A stretch of DNA of 64,000 nt from Eucommia ulmoides (lineage: Eukaryota > Streptophyta > Magnoliopsida > Garryales > Eucommiaceae): the NCBI GenBank assembly GCA_016647705.1, contig CM028338.1, positions 34,787,176 to 34,851,175 of the forward strand. Direction: 5' to 3'. The position numbers were made by a program, and so were the translations under genes. The notes beneath the pieces were generated by a model that saw only the letters and a program-made list of their open reading frames with translations, was not told the origin of the DNA and did no database searches. Shown here in pieces: positions 33,251 to 45,969 of the stretch (position 1 is its first letter; every line of letters begins with the position of its first letter).

Positions 33251-35834
33251 AAAAGAAACAAAAACCAAAATAGTTAACCTGTGTTTTAAATTTTATAGCA
33301 AAAGCCTCAAATATAATGGACAATTCTATTTTCACTTTACCTTAACAATTGTATTCAACATAACAGTTGTAGACTTAATTTGTAATCATTTTTAGTGTTA
33401 CAAATGTAGCTGAAATCTTTATTTTGATTGGTAGTAACTAAGATTTTTATTAGCGGTAAGAAATATCTATTTCACTATAATTGAATCAATATATTCACCA
33501 ACAGCTGATGACAGTTTGATGCTAATGACAAAAGTTCAGTGGTAGAACGTGATGATTTAAAAAATAAATAAATAAATGCAAATTAAGTATACAAATTAAT
33601 TAAAATGAATTTATCAAAATGATTTTTTTTGTAAATTTGATTAATTCTAATACGGATCAATTAACAAACACAATAGAAAATGGAGACAATAGGTGTGAGA
33701 TCCAAATAATGATACCAAATTAATAAAAAAATCTCAAAGCGAATAATCACTTTATTTTTAGTCTCATCTATTAGAGTTTATGAAAATTCTAATGTTACAA
33801 TTAGGATTGTGTAACCAACGGCCGTCCCATTACCATTGACCCCAGATTTCGGCCATCGCCGATCACCAAAACTCCGGTCATTGATCACTAGAATTATTTT
33901 TAGTTACATACATTTTTAAATACATTTTAGTTACAAATTTCAATCACATTTAACTAAATTTTTTGGTTGCTGATCACCAAAAAATTGCGTATTCATAAAT
34001 GAAAAAATATACTAAAATGTAACTAAAAATATACTTAAAATATAACAAAAAAGTAAATTAAAAAATAGTTATATGTAACTGAAAAATGCACTTAAAAAAT
34101 AGTTACATGTAATTAAAAAAAAAAATATTGGTAGTTGGTGGTCGGACTTTGGCAACTGGAGTCTTGAGGTCCGACGACGGGCAGTGGTAGATAATGACAG
34201 TGGGTGGTATCGATGGTAGACGATATAGACCGTAATTAGAAACTTTTGATGGGAGATATAATGAAATATTGACCATGTGATCAAAACACAAATCAAAATA
34301 TAATTAAGAGATTTATACTTAAGTTAAAATTAAAATATAATAAATTATGAATTAGGCCCTCTATTTGGAACTATTACCAACTATCCCAAAAATTGTTAAT
34401 TTTGAATTGATCATTAGTAAATTACAATTATAGGCAATAATACGGCTCATTACTTTTTCTTTTTGCCCTTCTCTAGAAAGGCAAAATAAAAAGGAGAAGG
34501 TTAATTGGAGATTTTGTGATCTCAACACATTTATTTAACTTGTTCAAGTTTTTAATATATCTATTTTTATTTTGTATTTTATTAATTTATTTAATAGTAT
34601 TCTTGATAGTGTATAATTTTTATTAAATTTCTTCATCCATATCTTATGAATTTGGTTGTTTGTTACAAGCTCATCTTTCAGCCTATATAAGAGAGCTTCT
34701 TTTGTACTTGGAAAAATCAATTGAATGAGAATTAAAATTATATTTTTCATTTCATCATCTTCTTCATTTATAATATAAAATTTTCAATATAATATTTGTG
34801 ATTTCTTTATAATAAATTTTTGGTTCTGTCATGGATGTTCCAATTCCAGTACTACTGTGTGATTGTTATCAGGTTGCATAGTCAAAAAATTTACTATTTA
34901 AAGTTGACCTAATTTCAATTTTCAATTTGGAAATAATAGTTTGGTTGGACCTAAAATTAAACATCCGATGCGACATCAAATTATATTATGATATTAATAT
35001 AGTAATAAAAAATTAATGTATGGTAAAATTAATAGATCTTATTGAAATACAGAGTTGTTAGAAAAATATAATAGACTTGAAGAATTACAAAATTACGTAC
35101 TTTTTTCTGGGTAAAATAAAATTACATACTTTTATTTCTTAAATATCAGTTTTAGGTCCGCATAATATACGTGTTGAGAAAAAATATATTAACATAAATT
35201 TTTAATTTGAATAATTTGATGTTACAATTTTGTGTCTTGATCTATATATAATAAAAAAAATATAGAACATTTTTTAAAGGATAATTTTTTTTAAGGATTC
35301 ATTTTGAATTTATATAAAGTAAAAGAGGAGTATATGAAGTTTTAAAAATTATAATTAATTTTTTTTTTCAAAATAAAGGGATAAAAAATGTATTTTTAAA
35401 AAAATTAGAGTAATTAATTTATAAAAAATCTAGAGTGACAATATTAATAGTAAGAAATAAGATCTTAACTATTAATTTAATAGAAATAAATAGATTAGAG
35501 AAATATTTTATTTTAAGTTTGGTTGATTTTTATTTTTCACTTTCACTTTTTAATGTATAGTATATATATCAAAGTATATGATATTTATTTATTTATAATT
35601 TTTAAATTAGCACTAGTGCCTTGTGCTAATTTAATTTGAAAGAAGTTTGCCAAATTCGGACAATCCCTGAGGTTTCGAAACAGAGTTCCCGTTGGGTCCC
35701 GCCACATGACCTTTTCCTAGTTGCGTGTGTTCCGCTCTGTCGAAGAAAGTATTGCATGCTTATGGTTTACGCATATAAGGAAATAATATTACTCGTCCGG
35801 TGCCACTCTGTCGAATTTTCAACACGAATTTTTA
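33251..35834. other. Long AT-rich stretch without identified genes
   Basis: Mostly A/T runs and short repeats. At 33890-34130 the words AGTTACA and CTTAAAA recur (GTAACTAAAAATATACTTAAAA type). At 35640-35820 there is a locally GC-richer block of unknown origin. A T run of about 50 at 35891-35937 lies just to the right, inside the next element. I support no gene here. Confidence 0.4.
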
Positions 35835-35890
35835 AAAAAAAAAAACTAAATAGTTTCCTAATAACGTTACATCTACAAGGTAGTCTACTG

Positions 35891-35936
<46 letters not shown>

Positions 35937-36622
35937 CCACAAGATAATCCTTTAAAAAACGTGAGTTTGCACCAGATAATCCTTATTTTTTTAAAATGAC
36001 GATTTTACCCTTCTCTCATTTCTTCTTCTTTCCCTTATGAATCTGCTCCGACAATGGTTGATACTTGCGGTGATGTGCGTCGTGTCTTCTTTCTCCGATA
36101 ATCTCAACTCTCCCTCTCTCATTGCCCAAGTCAAGGTCTCTCTTTCTTTCTAAGATCTCTTTTCAATTTCAGATCTGTTCTGTCGTAAACCCTGATTTCT
36201 CGATTTGTTTTTTGGTGTAACGTGACTGATTTTTTGGTTCATTTCTTGTTTGTTTGGTTGTAGGTGTTGAACATCAATCGGTTCCAGAAAAGACCAACGA
36301 TCGGACTCGATGAATCGACTTGAACTTGAACATCACTAGATTCGGCGCCAATACCATCGGAAGAGGACGAGAAATTGCTCGTTGAAGAAATTCGTCGCTG
36401 TTGTTTTGAGGATTAGGACTCAATTGAACCGACCTAAAACTTTTGGATTCACACAAAGAAAAACGATGAAAATTTTCCTCTGGATTCGACACGATTTTCT
36501 TATTCAAATTGGTTTTTCTAGGGTTTATATTGATATGATTGATTTGTTTGAATTGATTTGGTTGATTTTAATAGAATTTAGCATTCATTTGATTGAATTG
36601 ATTTGGTAAAAATCAAGCATAT

Positions 36623-38948
36623 TGTTGGCCCAATGATCTACCCAAGAGGGAAAGTGAATTTAGTAGTTATAAAAATTAAAGTAAATTCTTATATTTCAAC
36701 ACTTAATTATTCAAATAATTAATTTAATCATAAATTAATTATTATCTTTATATAGCAGTGGATAAGTGTATAAATCTAAGTACACACTCAAACAATAAGA
36801 AATAAAGAAAATCAATAATGCAGTATACCACGATATATCCTGGTTCACCAAGTTAATCTTAACTAATCTAGTCCTCCAAGCCCCACGGAGATTCGCATCC
36901 ACTAAATCATTAGATTCATTTAACAAGTAAGAACCAAACCTTTACACAATGATTCTTTTACATGCTTAGAATCAACCTTTACAATTTTCTTTTCACATGC
37001 TGAGGAAAAACCTCTATTTTTTTAACAGGCTAAAGACTAACCTAATTATTTTATACCTTAGGAAAAGAATCAAATCTCACCAAAAATATTCCAAGTATCT
37101 GTTTCACCGGTAAAGATGAAACTGTTATAATTCACACAATTTTAATTCCAATTAGGAAGAATCACGCCTAACTTTTTTTAAAGAAAAAAAGTTACCTAAC
37201 CTTTTTGTACCTTAGATAAATATTAAACCTTAATCTCTTTACCGGAAGAGATTGAAATACTTGCTACCTCTGACTAGATACTCCCAATAATATTTAATCC
37301 GCACAAACTAACTAATTACAAAAATCGATAAGTTTCTTCTCACGTGAAACTTCTACCACCTCAAATCAATTAAACTTAATTAATATCCCGAATTTACTAG
37401 TGATAGAATTTTATGTGAGGAAATAAAAATTTGATTATAAAAATAATGCGGGTAGTACAAAATTGAGCACCTAATCAGATAATCACACATATCATCATTA
37501 AAAGAATTTTTATACTTTTATAGTTCAAAAACGATTTCACAAGATCTTATATCCAAGCAAACAGTAATAATATATAATCACAATAAAGAACAAAAGCTTA
37601 GAATGATCTCTCCAAGAAAACATCGAAAGATTGAAAACAAATCGCAAGACAGCTTAGATCGGTGACACCAAATCACTTAGTGCTTTTAACTTAAGAACTT
37701 CAATCACAGAATAATCTCACAATGATTGCTCAATAAAATATCAGAATGATAACTTTTAAAAAGCTTAGGAACAACTAGTTCTTGATGGAAGTAAGTTATG
37801 ATATATGAAATTCACAAGTCTATTTAAGCTGATTTGAAACAGGCCCTATAACAGTTAATTTCCACATGTTATAACAATTAAATGTACATATGACCCCATA
37901 TATCATTTCCATTTAATCCTGGTCAATTTCACTTGAATATGGCTTTTAAATTATTCAATTTAGTTCCCAAATTATTTTTTATTCTCAAATCAAAAGGATA
38001 GGAAGTATTAAATAGATTAAATTGAGAAGCACTTAAAATAAGTGTACCATATCTATAGGGATATTAAAATAAGTGTATCACATCATTAATATATCAAAAT
38101 CCCCACAATATCTCGCCCAAATATCCTAAAAACGGCTAGTTTTTGAATAATTCCTCGAAATTCTCAAAATCTGAAACAACATAGTCGGTTGACTGATCAT
38201 AGGCCATTAGTTGACTGATCATTTCAGGTTGTAGCTCAAGCCATTTTTCAACAACAGCCGGTTGACCGATCACCATGGGTCGGTTAACCAATCAATACAA
38301 GATGCAAACTCAGGCCAAATTTTGGCCCTAGTCGGTTGACCGATCATCGATGGTCAGTCGACTGATCGATATAGAGAATCTAGCTATCGGTTGACCAATC
38401 TCCCTTGATCGCTTGACCGATCGATTTAGAGGCGTTCCAATTCTCCAGCCCTTGCCTGTCGGTTGACTGATCTTTCATGGTTGGTTGACCGATCACTGCT
38501 GGAACTCCTTTTCTCAAATTATTTTACCTTCAAAACTTCAACATTTTCAATCCATTAATTGATTTCTTTTCTTGGTTAAGTAAATTGACACAACTTATCA
38601 ATTTTAAACTCTAATCTTGTTTAGGTCAATTTTTCTTTTTCAATTTCACATTGGAGCAAATAATTGAACTTAATTAGGATCTTATTATAAACACACATAA
38701 ATATCAATCATTTAATTTGTGTCACGCGTGATCCTAATCGAGATACATTAAGAGTAAAAATGAATTTGAGTTGTTTTTACTTAGGTTCTTCATAATCTTC
38801 AATCTCTTAATGTCTGTCTCTACATCCTTCACAATTTCTTCATGATGTTTTCTTGATTAGAACTCTTTAAACTGAAACACTCAATAAACTCATTAGTTCT
38901 ACCAAAAACATCAATACTTAATTGTCCATCAAAATCTCAAGATTAACA
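36623..38948 (-). repeat. Family C 3' LTR
   Basis: Begins (in + coordinates) TGTTGGCCCAATGATCTACC and ends GATTAACA. It contains the TCGGTTGACCGATC-type array at 38180-38500. It aligns with the partner LTR at 40211-42466 at high identity by eye, with a few small indels, notably one near 37490-37560. Confidence 0.92.
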
Positions 38949-40210
38949 ATCTTCCCATTTTTTATGATGACAATTAACTCGTTAAAGCACAATCATGAAG
39001 AATAATTTAAAAAAAATTCAGATATTCAACAAAGCATAATATATGATCAATAGCAACAATAAACTCCTCTTATATTAGTGTAATGCTTAGGCGAACAAAA
39101 CCTAAACATTAACTAACTCGTTTTAAGCACGATTATGGTTTTTCTCTTTTTATCTTCCCCTATAACAATCAATTCAATTAATTTAGGATATTCAATAACC
39201 ATCAATTATATTCTCCCTCTTTCTCATCTCAAAAACTGGGAAAAGAGAACCAAAAACATCACTCTAGGTAAACATTATTGTGCCTAGCTATGTCTAAACC
39301 TCGAATGATTTTCATGAACTTTAATCTTCCTCTAGAGGTTTAAGCATAACACATTATTACCCCACTTATAAAAACTTTTCTCCCTAAATAATTGTAAACA
39401 AGCAAATTCATGCATAGGAGAATAAACCTGAGGTAATAAAAAATTTTGAACAATATAGCATGCAATCATATAATTTCAATTACGTCAATATGCCTTACTC
39501 ATGATACCAATTAATATATTCTTTTTAGATAGAATCAAGAACCATGTGATCTTTTACGCACTAAGTCAGGAAATATATCTCAATGATAATTTATCAGCAT
39601 AACTCTAGTACATGCATAAACAAAGATAAGTGTATATTTATCTCATAAAATTTCAACTCTCTTTTAGAATAATAATCATTTACAAAACAAGAGATATTAG
39701 TTATATGCCTATAAATATATCCACATGCAACAGATTGAAATGTCATATATATTCAGACGATCATATTTATGGTATCATAAGTAGATTAACACAATTTCAT
39801 AAAAGGATACCAATCATGATCTGCTTAATTTCATACGATATGCCAGTCAAATAAGATCATGCTAAAAACTATTTTTATCAAATATTTGATACAAGAGATA
39901 ACTCAGGTTTAATTAATAAATCAATATTAGCTAACAATAAAATTCCATGTAAGCATATAATCAAGGTCATGAACAGTCCAAATCAAATAAATCATTTAAT
40001 TCTCCTTAATATATGATATCATGCATTTTAATAAATCAAGATGCATAAAAAATTAGCTCAATTCAACTTATTTGTATAAAAGTACATAACATGAATGACA
40101 ACACATTATACAAATAATCTTACTAAAATTCATATGCAATTAGTTATTAACACTACTTAGTGGGAGCTCAAACACTTAATTTATTTTTTAAAATCAGCTC
40201 TGATGCCAAT
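38949..40210 (-). other. Non-coding internal region of the family C element
   Basis: No gag or pol is detected. The region aligns in reverse with the non-coding stretch at about 49430-49900 that follows gag in the other family C copy (for example AATGATTTATTTGATTTG and TGATTATATGCTTA). It is therefore the conserved 3' non-coding part of the family, and gag has been lost. Confidence 0.75.
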
Positions 40211-42466
40211 TGTTGGCCCAATGATCTACCCAAGAGAGGGTGAATTGGGTAGTTATAAAAATTAAAGTAAATTCTTATCTTTCAACACTTAAATATTCAA
40301 ATAAGTAATTTAATCTAAATTAATTATTATATTTATCGGATAAGTGTATAAATCTAGGTGCATACCCAAACAAAAAGAAATAAAGAAAAACAACAATGCA
40401 GTACACCACGATATATCTTGGTTCACCAAGCTAATCTTGACTAATCCAAACCTCCGAGCCCCACGGAGATTCGTACCCATTAAACCACTAGATTCCTTTA
40501 ACAGGTAGGAACCAAACCATTATACAATGATTCTTTTACAGGCTCAGAATCAAATTTTATAATTTTCTTTTCACAGGTTAAGGAAAAACCTCTATCTTTT
40601 TAACAAACTAAAGACTAACCTAATTTTTTTATACCTTAGGAAAAGAATCAAATCTCACCAAAAACACTCCAAGTATCATTTTCACCGGTAAGGATAAAAC
40701 CGTTACATTTCACACAATTTTAATTCTAATCAGGAAGAATCACGCCTAACTCTTTTCAAGGGAAAAAGGCAACCCAACCTTTTTGTACCTTAGGTAAAGA
40801 TTAAACTTTAATCTCTTTATCGGAAGAGATTGAAACCCTTGCTACCCCTGACTAGATACTCCCAACAATATCTAATCCGCATAAACTCACCAATTACAAA
40901 AATTGATAAGTTTCTTTCCACTTGGAGCTCCTACCACCTCAAATCAATTAAACTCAATTAATGTCCTGAATTTACTAGTGATAGAATTTTACCTGAGAAA
41001 ATAAAAATCTAATTATAAAAATAATGTGGGCAGCACAAAATTGAGCATGTAATCCGATAATCACACAAGATATTATATCCAAGCAAGCAGTAATAATATA
41101 TAATCATAATAAAGAAAAAAATCTTGGAACGATCTCACCAGGAAAACACTGAAAGATTAAAAATGAATTGCAAGACAGATCGGTGACGCGAAATCACTTA
41201 GCGCTCTTAACTCAAGAACTTCAATCACAGAATAATCTCACAATGATCGATCGATAAAATATCAGAATGATAACTTTTAAAAAGCTGAGGAACAACTAGT
41301 TCTTGATGGAGGTAAGTTATGATATGTGAAATCCGCTGGTCTATTTAAGCTGATTTGAAACAGGCCCTATAACAGCTAATTTCCACATGTTATAACAATT
41401 AAATGCACATATGAGCCCATATATCATTACCATTTAATCCTGGTCAATTTCACTTAAATTTGACTTTTAAATCATTCAATTTAGTCCCAAAATTATTTCT
41501 CATACTCAAATCAAAATGATAGGAAGTATTAAATAGACTAAATTGAGAAACACTTAAAAATAAGTGTACCATATCTATAGGGATATTGAAATAAGTTTAT
41601 CACATCATTAATAAATCCAAATCCCTAAAATATCTCGCTCGGATATCCCAAAAATGGCTAGTTAATGGCTAATTTTTGAATAGTTCCTTGAAATCCTCAA
41701 AATTTGAAACAACACAGTCGGTTGACCGATCATAGGCCATCAGTCGACCGATCGTTTCAGGTTGTAGCCCAAGCCATTTCTCTATAATGGTCGGTTGACT
41801 AATCGATACAGGATAAGAACTCAGGCTAAATTTCGGCCCTAGTCGGTTGATCGATCATCAATGGTTAGTCGATTGATCGATACAAAGAGTTCAGCTATCG
41901 GTCATCGGCTGACCGATCTAAGTTGATCAGTTGACTGGTCAATTCAAAGACTTTCCAATTCTCTAGCTCTTGCCCATAGGTTGACCGATCCTTCATGGTC
42001 GGTTGACCAATCATTGCTGGAACTCTTTTTCTCAAATTTTTTACCTCCAAAACTTCGACGTTTTCGATCCTTTAACTGATTTCTTTTATTGGTTAACTAA
42101 ATTGAAAATATTTATCAATTTTAAACTCTAATATTTCTTAGGTCAATTTTTCTTTTTCAATTTCACATTGGAGCAAATAATTGAACTTAATTAGGATCCT
42201 ATTATAAATACATATAAAAATCAATCATTCAATTTGTGTTGTGCGTAATCCTAATCGGGGAAACGTTAAGAGTAAAAATGAATTTGAGTTATTTTTACCT
42301 AGATTCTTTAGAGTCTTCAATCTCTTAATGTCTGTCTCTGTATTCTTCACAATTTCTTCATGATGTTATTTTGATTGAAACTCTTTAAGTTGAAACACTC
42401 AATAAACTCATTAGTTCCATTAAAAATATCAACACTTAATTGACCATCAAAATCTCGGGATCAACA
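40211..42466 (-). repeat. Family C 5' LTR
   Basis: Begins TGTTGGCCCAATGATCTACC and ends GGGATCAACA in + coordinates. The near-palindromic TCGGTTGACCGATC array lies at 41710-42005. CATAT follows directly at 42467. Confidence 0.92.
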
Positions 42467-42868
42467 CATATGAATTTAGGATAGAGGAATTATCAATTTT
42501 GAATGAAAAAATTAGAATGTAACCCGATCTCGTGTTGAATACGGTAGTGAAAGTGGAATATAATAGGGTCTTATGTTATATTCAACAGAGGTCGTGTTAA
42601 ATATAACAAGAGATCGTACTGAATAATCGTGTTGAATATAACACTAGCCCATGTTATATTCAACACGAGCACGTGTTATATTCAATGCGAGGGGTAAAAT
42701 CATCACAAAAAGGCAACATGTTTTTAAAAAAAGTGTATTTGGTAGTTATGTCCTCATATGAGGACTTCTTGGTAACTGCCCCAATTTTCTAACCAAGAGA
42801 TGTCCTAGTTGCACCAATAACTAGTCAATTGCTCGTATGGTTTTCGGACAGCCCAATGTTATACCCAC

Positions 42869-43840
42869 TGATAGGTTGAATTTATCTATATATTTTCAAG
42901 CCGAATTTGGTAGTTTTCGAGTGTTCTTGTAGTGTTTTAATTCATTTTTATGTTAATCAGGTATTAGAGACGAAAATGGTTGAAAAGTGAGCAAACCATC
43001 CAACCTGCAGCTTATTCGTTGCAACGAGATGACGATTACTGCAGCACCAAAGCCACAGGGCTACTGGCCCTCTTTTGCTGTAGCGATGAATGATCAATGG
43101 ACCTTCTGACCCCTCTTCACTGCAATAATCACATTTATGATCATATGGGGCTAAGTATTTATTATCTAGGGATTGATTAGTTCATAAATATACATGTTTG
43201 AGTGAATTCGTGTTTCGTTAACGGTTGTTCATCTATATTCGATTGTGTTTACCGTTTTATTAAATCCATAGTATGCTTTGTATGATATTGTGTTAGTTTG
43301 AGAATACGAGATTTGACACTCGGGAGAAGTAACCCCGGATTCGGAGTAAGGTTAAACACAACACGACGTTTTAATGTTTCGAGAGATTATTAGAACGTGT
43401 GCAATCCGTGAGGTTGGGTCAAGACTCATGTACTCGTTTAGACGCTAGATAGGAATATCGGTGTTGACACGATTTCATATTCACTCACTTTACACTCAAG
43501 AGAGATAGTGAGTGAGTTTACAATACCTAGATTGTCGGATAGGTTGAATACTGTTAATGTAAACTAGACTAAATCAAACATGTATTAGTGAACAAAATTA
43601 ATCCCTAGGTAATCCATTTTCATAGAATTAATTCCAAGTTTTTAAGTTTAATTAGTTTTCAATTAGCAAACACATTTCAAATCTTGAAACGTCTAAATAA
43701 TATTAAGCTATGTCAATTGTAGTACTTAACTAGTTCTAACGACAAATCCAAGTGGACGACACTTGATCTTGGGATCCACTTTATTAAAACTTGACCTCGT
43801 GCACTTGTGAGTAAAATCAAAGCGTTAAAATATCGTAACA
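42869..43840 (+). repeat. 5' LTR of the Athila-like element (972 bp)
   Basis: TGATAGGTTG start and CGTAACA end. The first 170 bases align with the 3' LTR at 56029-56241 and with the solo LTR at 3931. CAGCAGCGGT-type words are present in decayed form at 43015-43140. The preceding five bases are CCCAC; the matching right-hand duplication is not in the window. Confidence 0.88.
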
Positions 43841-43846
43841 AGTCTT

Positions 43847-43865
43847 TAGTGCCATTGCTGGGGAT
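43847..43865 (+). promoter_or_regulatory. Primer-binding site, tRNA-Asp type
   Basis: TAGTGCCATTGCTGGGGAT follows the LTR by six bases. Athila-group elements use TGGCGCCGTTGCCGGGGAT, the complement of the 3' end of tRNA-Asp. Four or so differences indicate decay. Confidence 0.8.
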
Positions 43866-43990
43866 TTAAGTTAGTGATTAAGTTGATATTATTACCAAGT
43901 AGCTCAGTATTAATTTAGACACTCGTTTGTTTTTTTTTTTTTGTTTTTGTTTTTGTTTAATCGTTTTCATTTATTTGTGACTGACAGTGT

Positions 43991-45395
43991 ATGCGACGTA
44001 GTCGGAGTTTGAAATCCCTTATTCTTATTCCGGAGATTGAACGTACATTGAGGAGATTAAGGAGAGAGAGGAGAAACCGAACTCAACAAATGGCCGACGG
44101 TGGTGATGATCGTGTGCCACGACAACTGCCGGTGCCTCAAGTGCTACCGCAACAACCACCGGAACCAGAAGTTCAACAACAAAGGGTTCTTAGGGATTAC
44201 TATCGACTCGTCATATTTGACAACTATTCAGGGATCCGGAGGCAACTAATCCAAGCAAACAACTTCAAGTTGAAACCGACCCTGATCAACATGGTTCAAC
44301 AGAACCAATATGGCGAAAATCTTCATCCAAATATCCATCTGGCGACATTCTTGGAGATTTGTGACACGGTGAAGATAAATGGAGTTGCAGAGGATGTAAT
44401 CCAGCTAAGGTTATTCCTTTTTTTCATTCGAGACAGAGCCAGGGGTTGGTTTCAGTCAGTCCAACCGGGGAGCATCTCAAATTGGGAGGAAGTAGCTCAA
44501 TGATTCCTCACTAAGTTCTTTTCCCTTTCAAAAATATCATAGTTGAGAGACGAGATTTCTCAATTTTTCCAGTGGGATTATGAGTCACTCTTCGAGGCGC
44601 AATAGTAGTTCAAGGACTTGTTGAGGAAATGCCCCCGACTCGGGTATCAAGATTGGTTTCAAACCCAACTTTTCTACAACGGGTTAGATGGACAGACAAG
44701 AATAATAGTAGATGCCACATCGAGAGGTTTTTTGTTATCCGAAACTCTGGATGAAGCTCAAGCAACTTTTGGAAGAGATGGCGGTAAACAACTACGAATG
44801 CCCTAATGAGTGAAATATGGGACAAAAGGTAGCCGCTATTCATGAAGCCGATCCTCTTCCTACCTTGTCAGCCCAAGTGTTAAAACTTACGGAGCAGCTA
44901 GTCACTTTCTCTACCAGAGACGCCTCGTCCAGTCGAGAAACGAAAAATATGGCAAGTACTTCGTCACCGGGGGTTGATAGTGAGTTTGAGGAATGCCATT
45001 TTGTCAACAACTGGGCCTACAACTTTGGGCCCGCCAACAACAACCCAACTCATTACCACCCCAGAATTTAGATTCATGAGAATTTCTCTTATGTAAACAA
45101 TCAGAATACATTGCGACCTCCTCCTGGATACTCTTCATAATCCCAAGGATATTAGTAGCAGCAACAAAGTTGTCCTATGCAATAACAAATGGTGGAAAAA
45201 AATAAGTCACCATTGGAAGATTTGCTCGGCTCGTTCATAAAAAAGACGCAAAACATTATTCGGGAAACGCATGATAGGATCAACAAGTATGTGACGAGAC
45301 TAGACAATATTGAGATAACGTGCACTAATGTAAATTCAATCATAAAGTCGTTGGAAACTCAAATTGGTCAGCTCGTGAGTGCCATAAAAGGGTAA
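43991..45395 (+). pseudogene. Athila gag
   Basis: The first frame (170 codons to a TGA at 44504) shows the Retrotrans_gag core: ANNFKLKPTLINMVQQNQYG, NIHLATFLEICDTVKING, DVIQLRLFLFFIRDRARGWF and QPGSISNWEEVAQ. After the stop the domain continues as LRKCPRLGYQDWFQTQLFYN (44618 on) and DATSRGF. The C-terminal part with ETHDRINKYVTRLDNIE and IIKSLETQIGQLVSAIKG closes near 45395. Several stops and shifts separate the pieces. The same tail occurs on the minus strand at 63690-63980. Confidence 0.9.
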
Positions 45396-45569
45396 ACCTC
45401 GGAGAAGTTTCCAAGTAATATGGAGACTAACCCAAGGGATTGCAAAGCCATTACCTTGAGGAACAGAAAGATAGTAGAAACATCAATGCTAAAGGACAAT
45501 GAGCCAAAGGAGAAGATTGATATTGACAAAGAAACCATTCCAGTTGAGGAGAAGAAAGAAGCCCCATAG

Positions 45570-45969
45570 GTGAATCCGGGTTCAATCTCATTTCTGGACA
45601 ACCCATCGATACTCACTCTACATTTTTCATATCCGCAACGATTTCAAAAGAAGAAATTGGATTCCCAATTTGATAAATTTCTTGATATTTTCAAGAAAAT
45701 CCATATCAACATACCCTTTGCCAATACATTGGAACAAATGCCCATTTACGACAAGTTCTTAAAGGATATAGGACTGTCAAGTTAACGGAGAAATGTAGTG
45801 CAATCCTTCAACGGAAGTTGCCTCAAAAGTTGAAAGATCCCGGAAGTTTCACTATACCGTGCACCATTGGCAAATCTCACTTTGAGAAGGCACTTTGTGA
45901 CCTTAGAGCAAGTATAAATCTCATGCTAGCATCCGTTTACCGGAAGTTGGTGCTTGGGGATGCGAAGCT
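45570..45969 (+). pseudogene. Athila protease start
   Basis: Pieces of the gag-protease linker (FANTLEQMPIYDKFLKDI at about 45720-45775) are followed by the aspartic protease: KLKDPGSFTIPCTIG, then DLRASINLMLASVYRKLVLG, where the active site usually reads DLGASINLMP. The first Gly of the motif is Arg. The sequence stops at 45969, exactly where family C sequence starts. Confidence 0.85.

Larger units (their letters stand above)
36618..42471 (-). mobile_element. Two-LTR family C element, non-coding, with CATAT target duplications
   Basis: Element 36623-42466 (5844 bp) on the minus strand, with exact CATAT at 36618-36622 and 42467-42471. LTRs are 36623-38948 (2326 bp, 3') and 40211-42466 (2256 bp, 5'). 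The 1262-bp internal region encodes nothing recognisable. The minus strand has ATTGGCATCAGAGCTG beside the 5' LTR (40195-40210), a nearly perfect copia primer-binding site, and AAAAAATGGGAAGAT beside the 3' LTR (38949-38963), a polypurine tract. It therefore keeps all cis signals and no genes, and must have been mobilised in trans. Confidence 0.92.
35835..42782. mobile_element. Non-autonomous, probably Mutator-like element, copy 2, split by a family C element
   Basis: Parts 35835-36622 and 42472-42782 align with copy 1 (26126-27517). At the break, copy 2 reads AAAAATCAAGCATAT before the insertion and CATATGAATTTAGGATAG after it, while copy 1 reads through as AAAAATCAAACATATGAATG. The right end is GGTAACTGCCCC as in copy 1. 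Its left end is blurred by an A run. The element itself would be about 1.1 kb. Confidence 0.6.

Noticed and set aside
35636-35947. 103-codon + frame
   Set aside because: It ends in a poly-Phe run from a T homopolymer, and no domain is visible in the rest.
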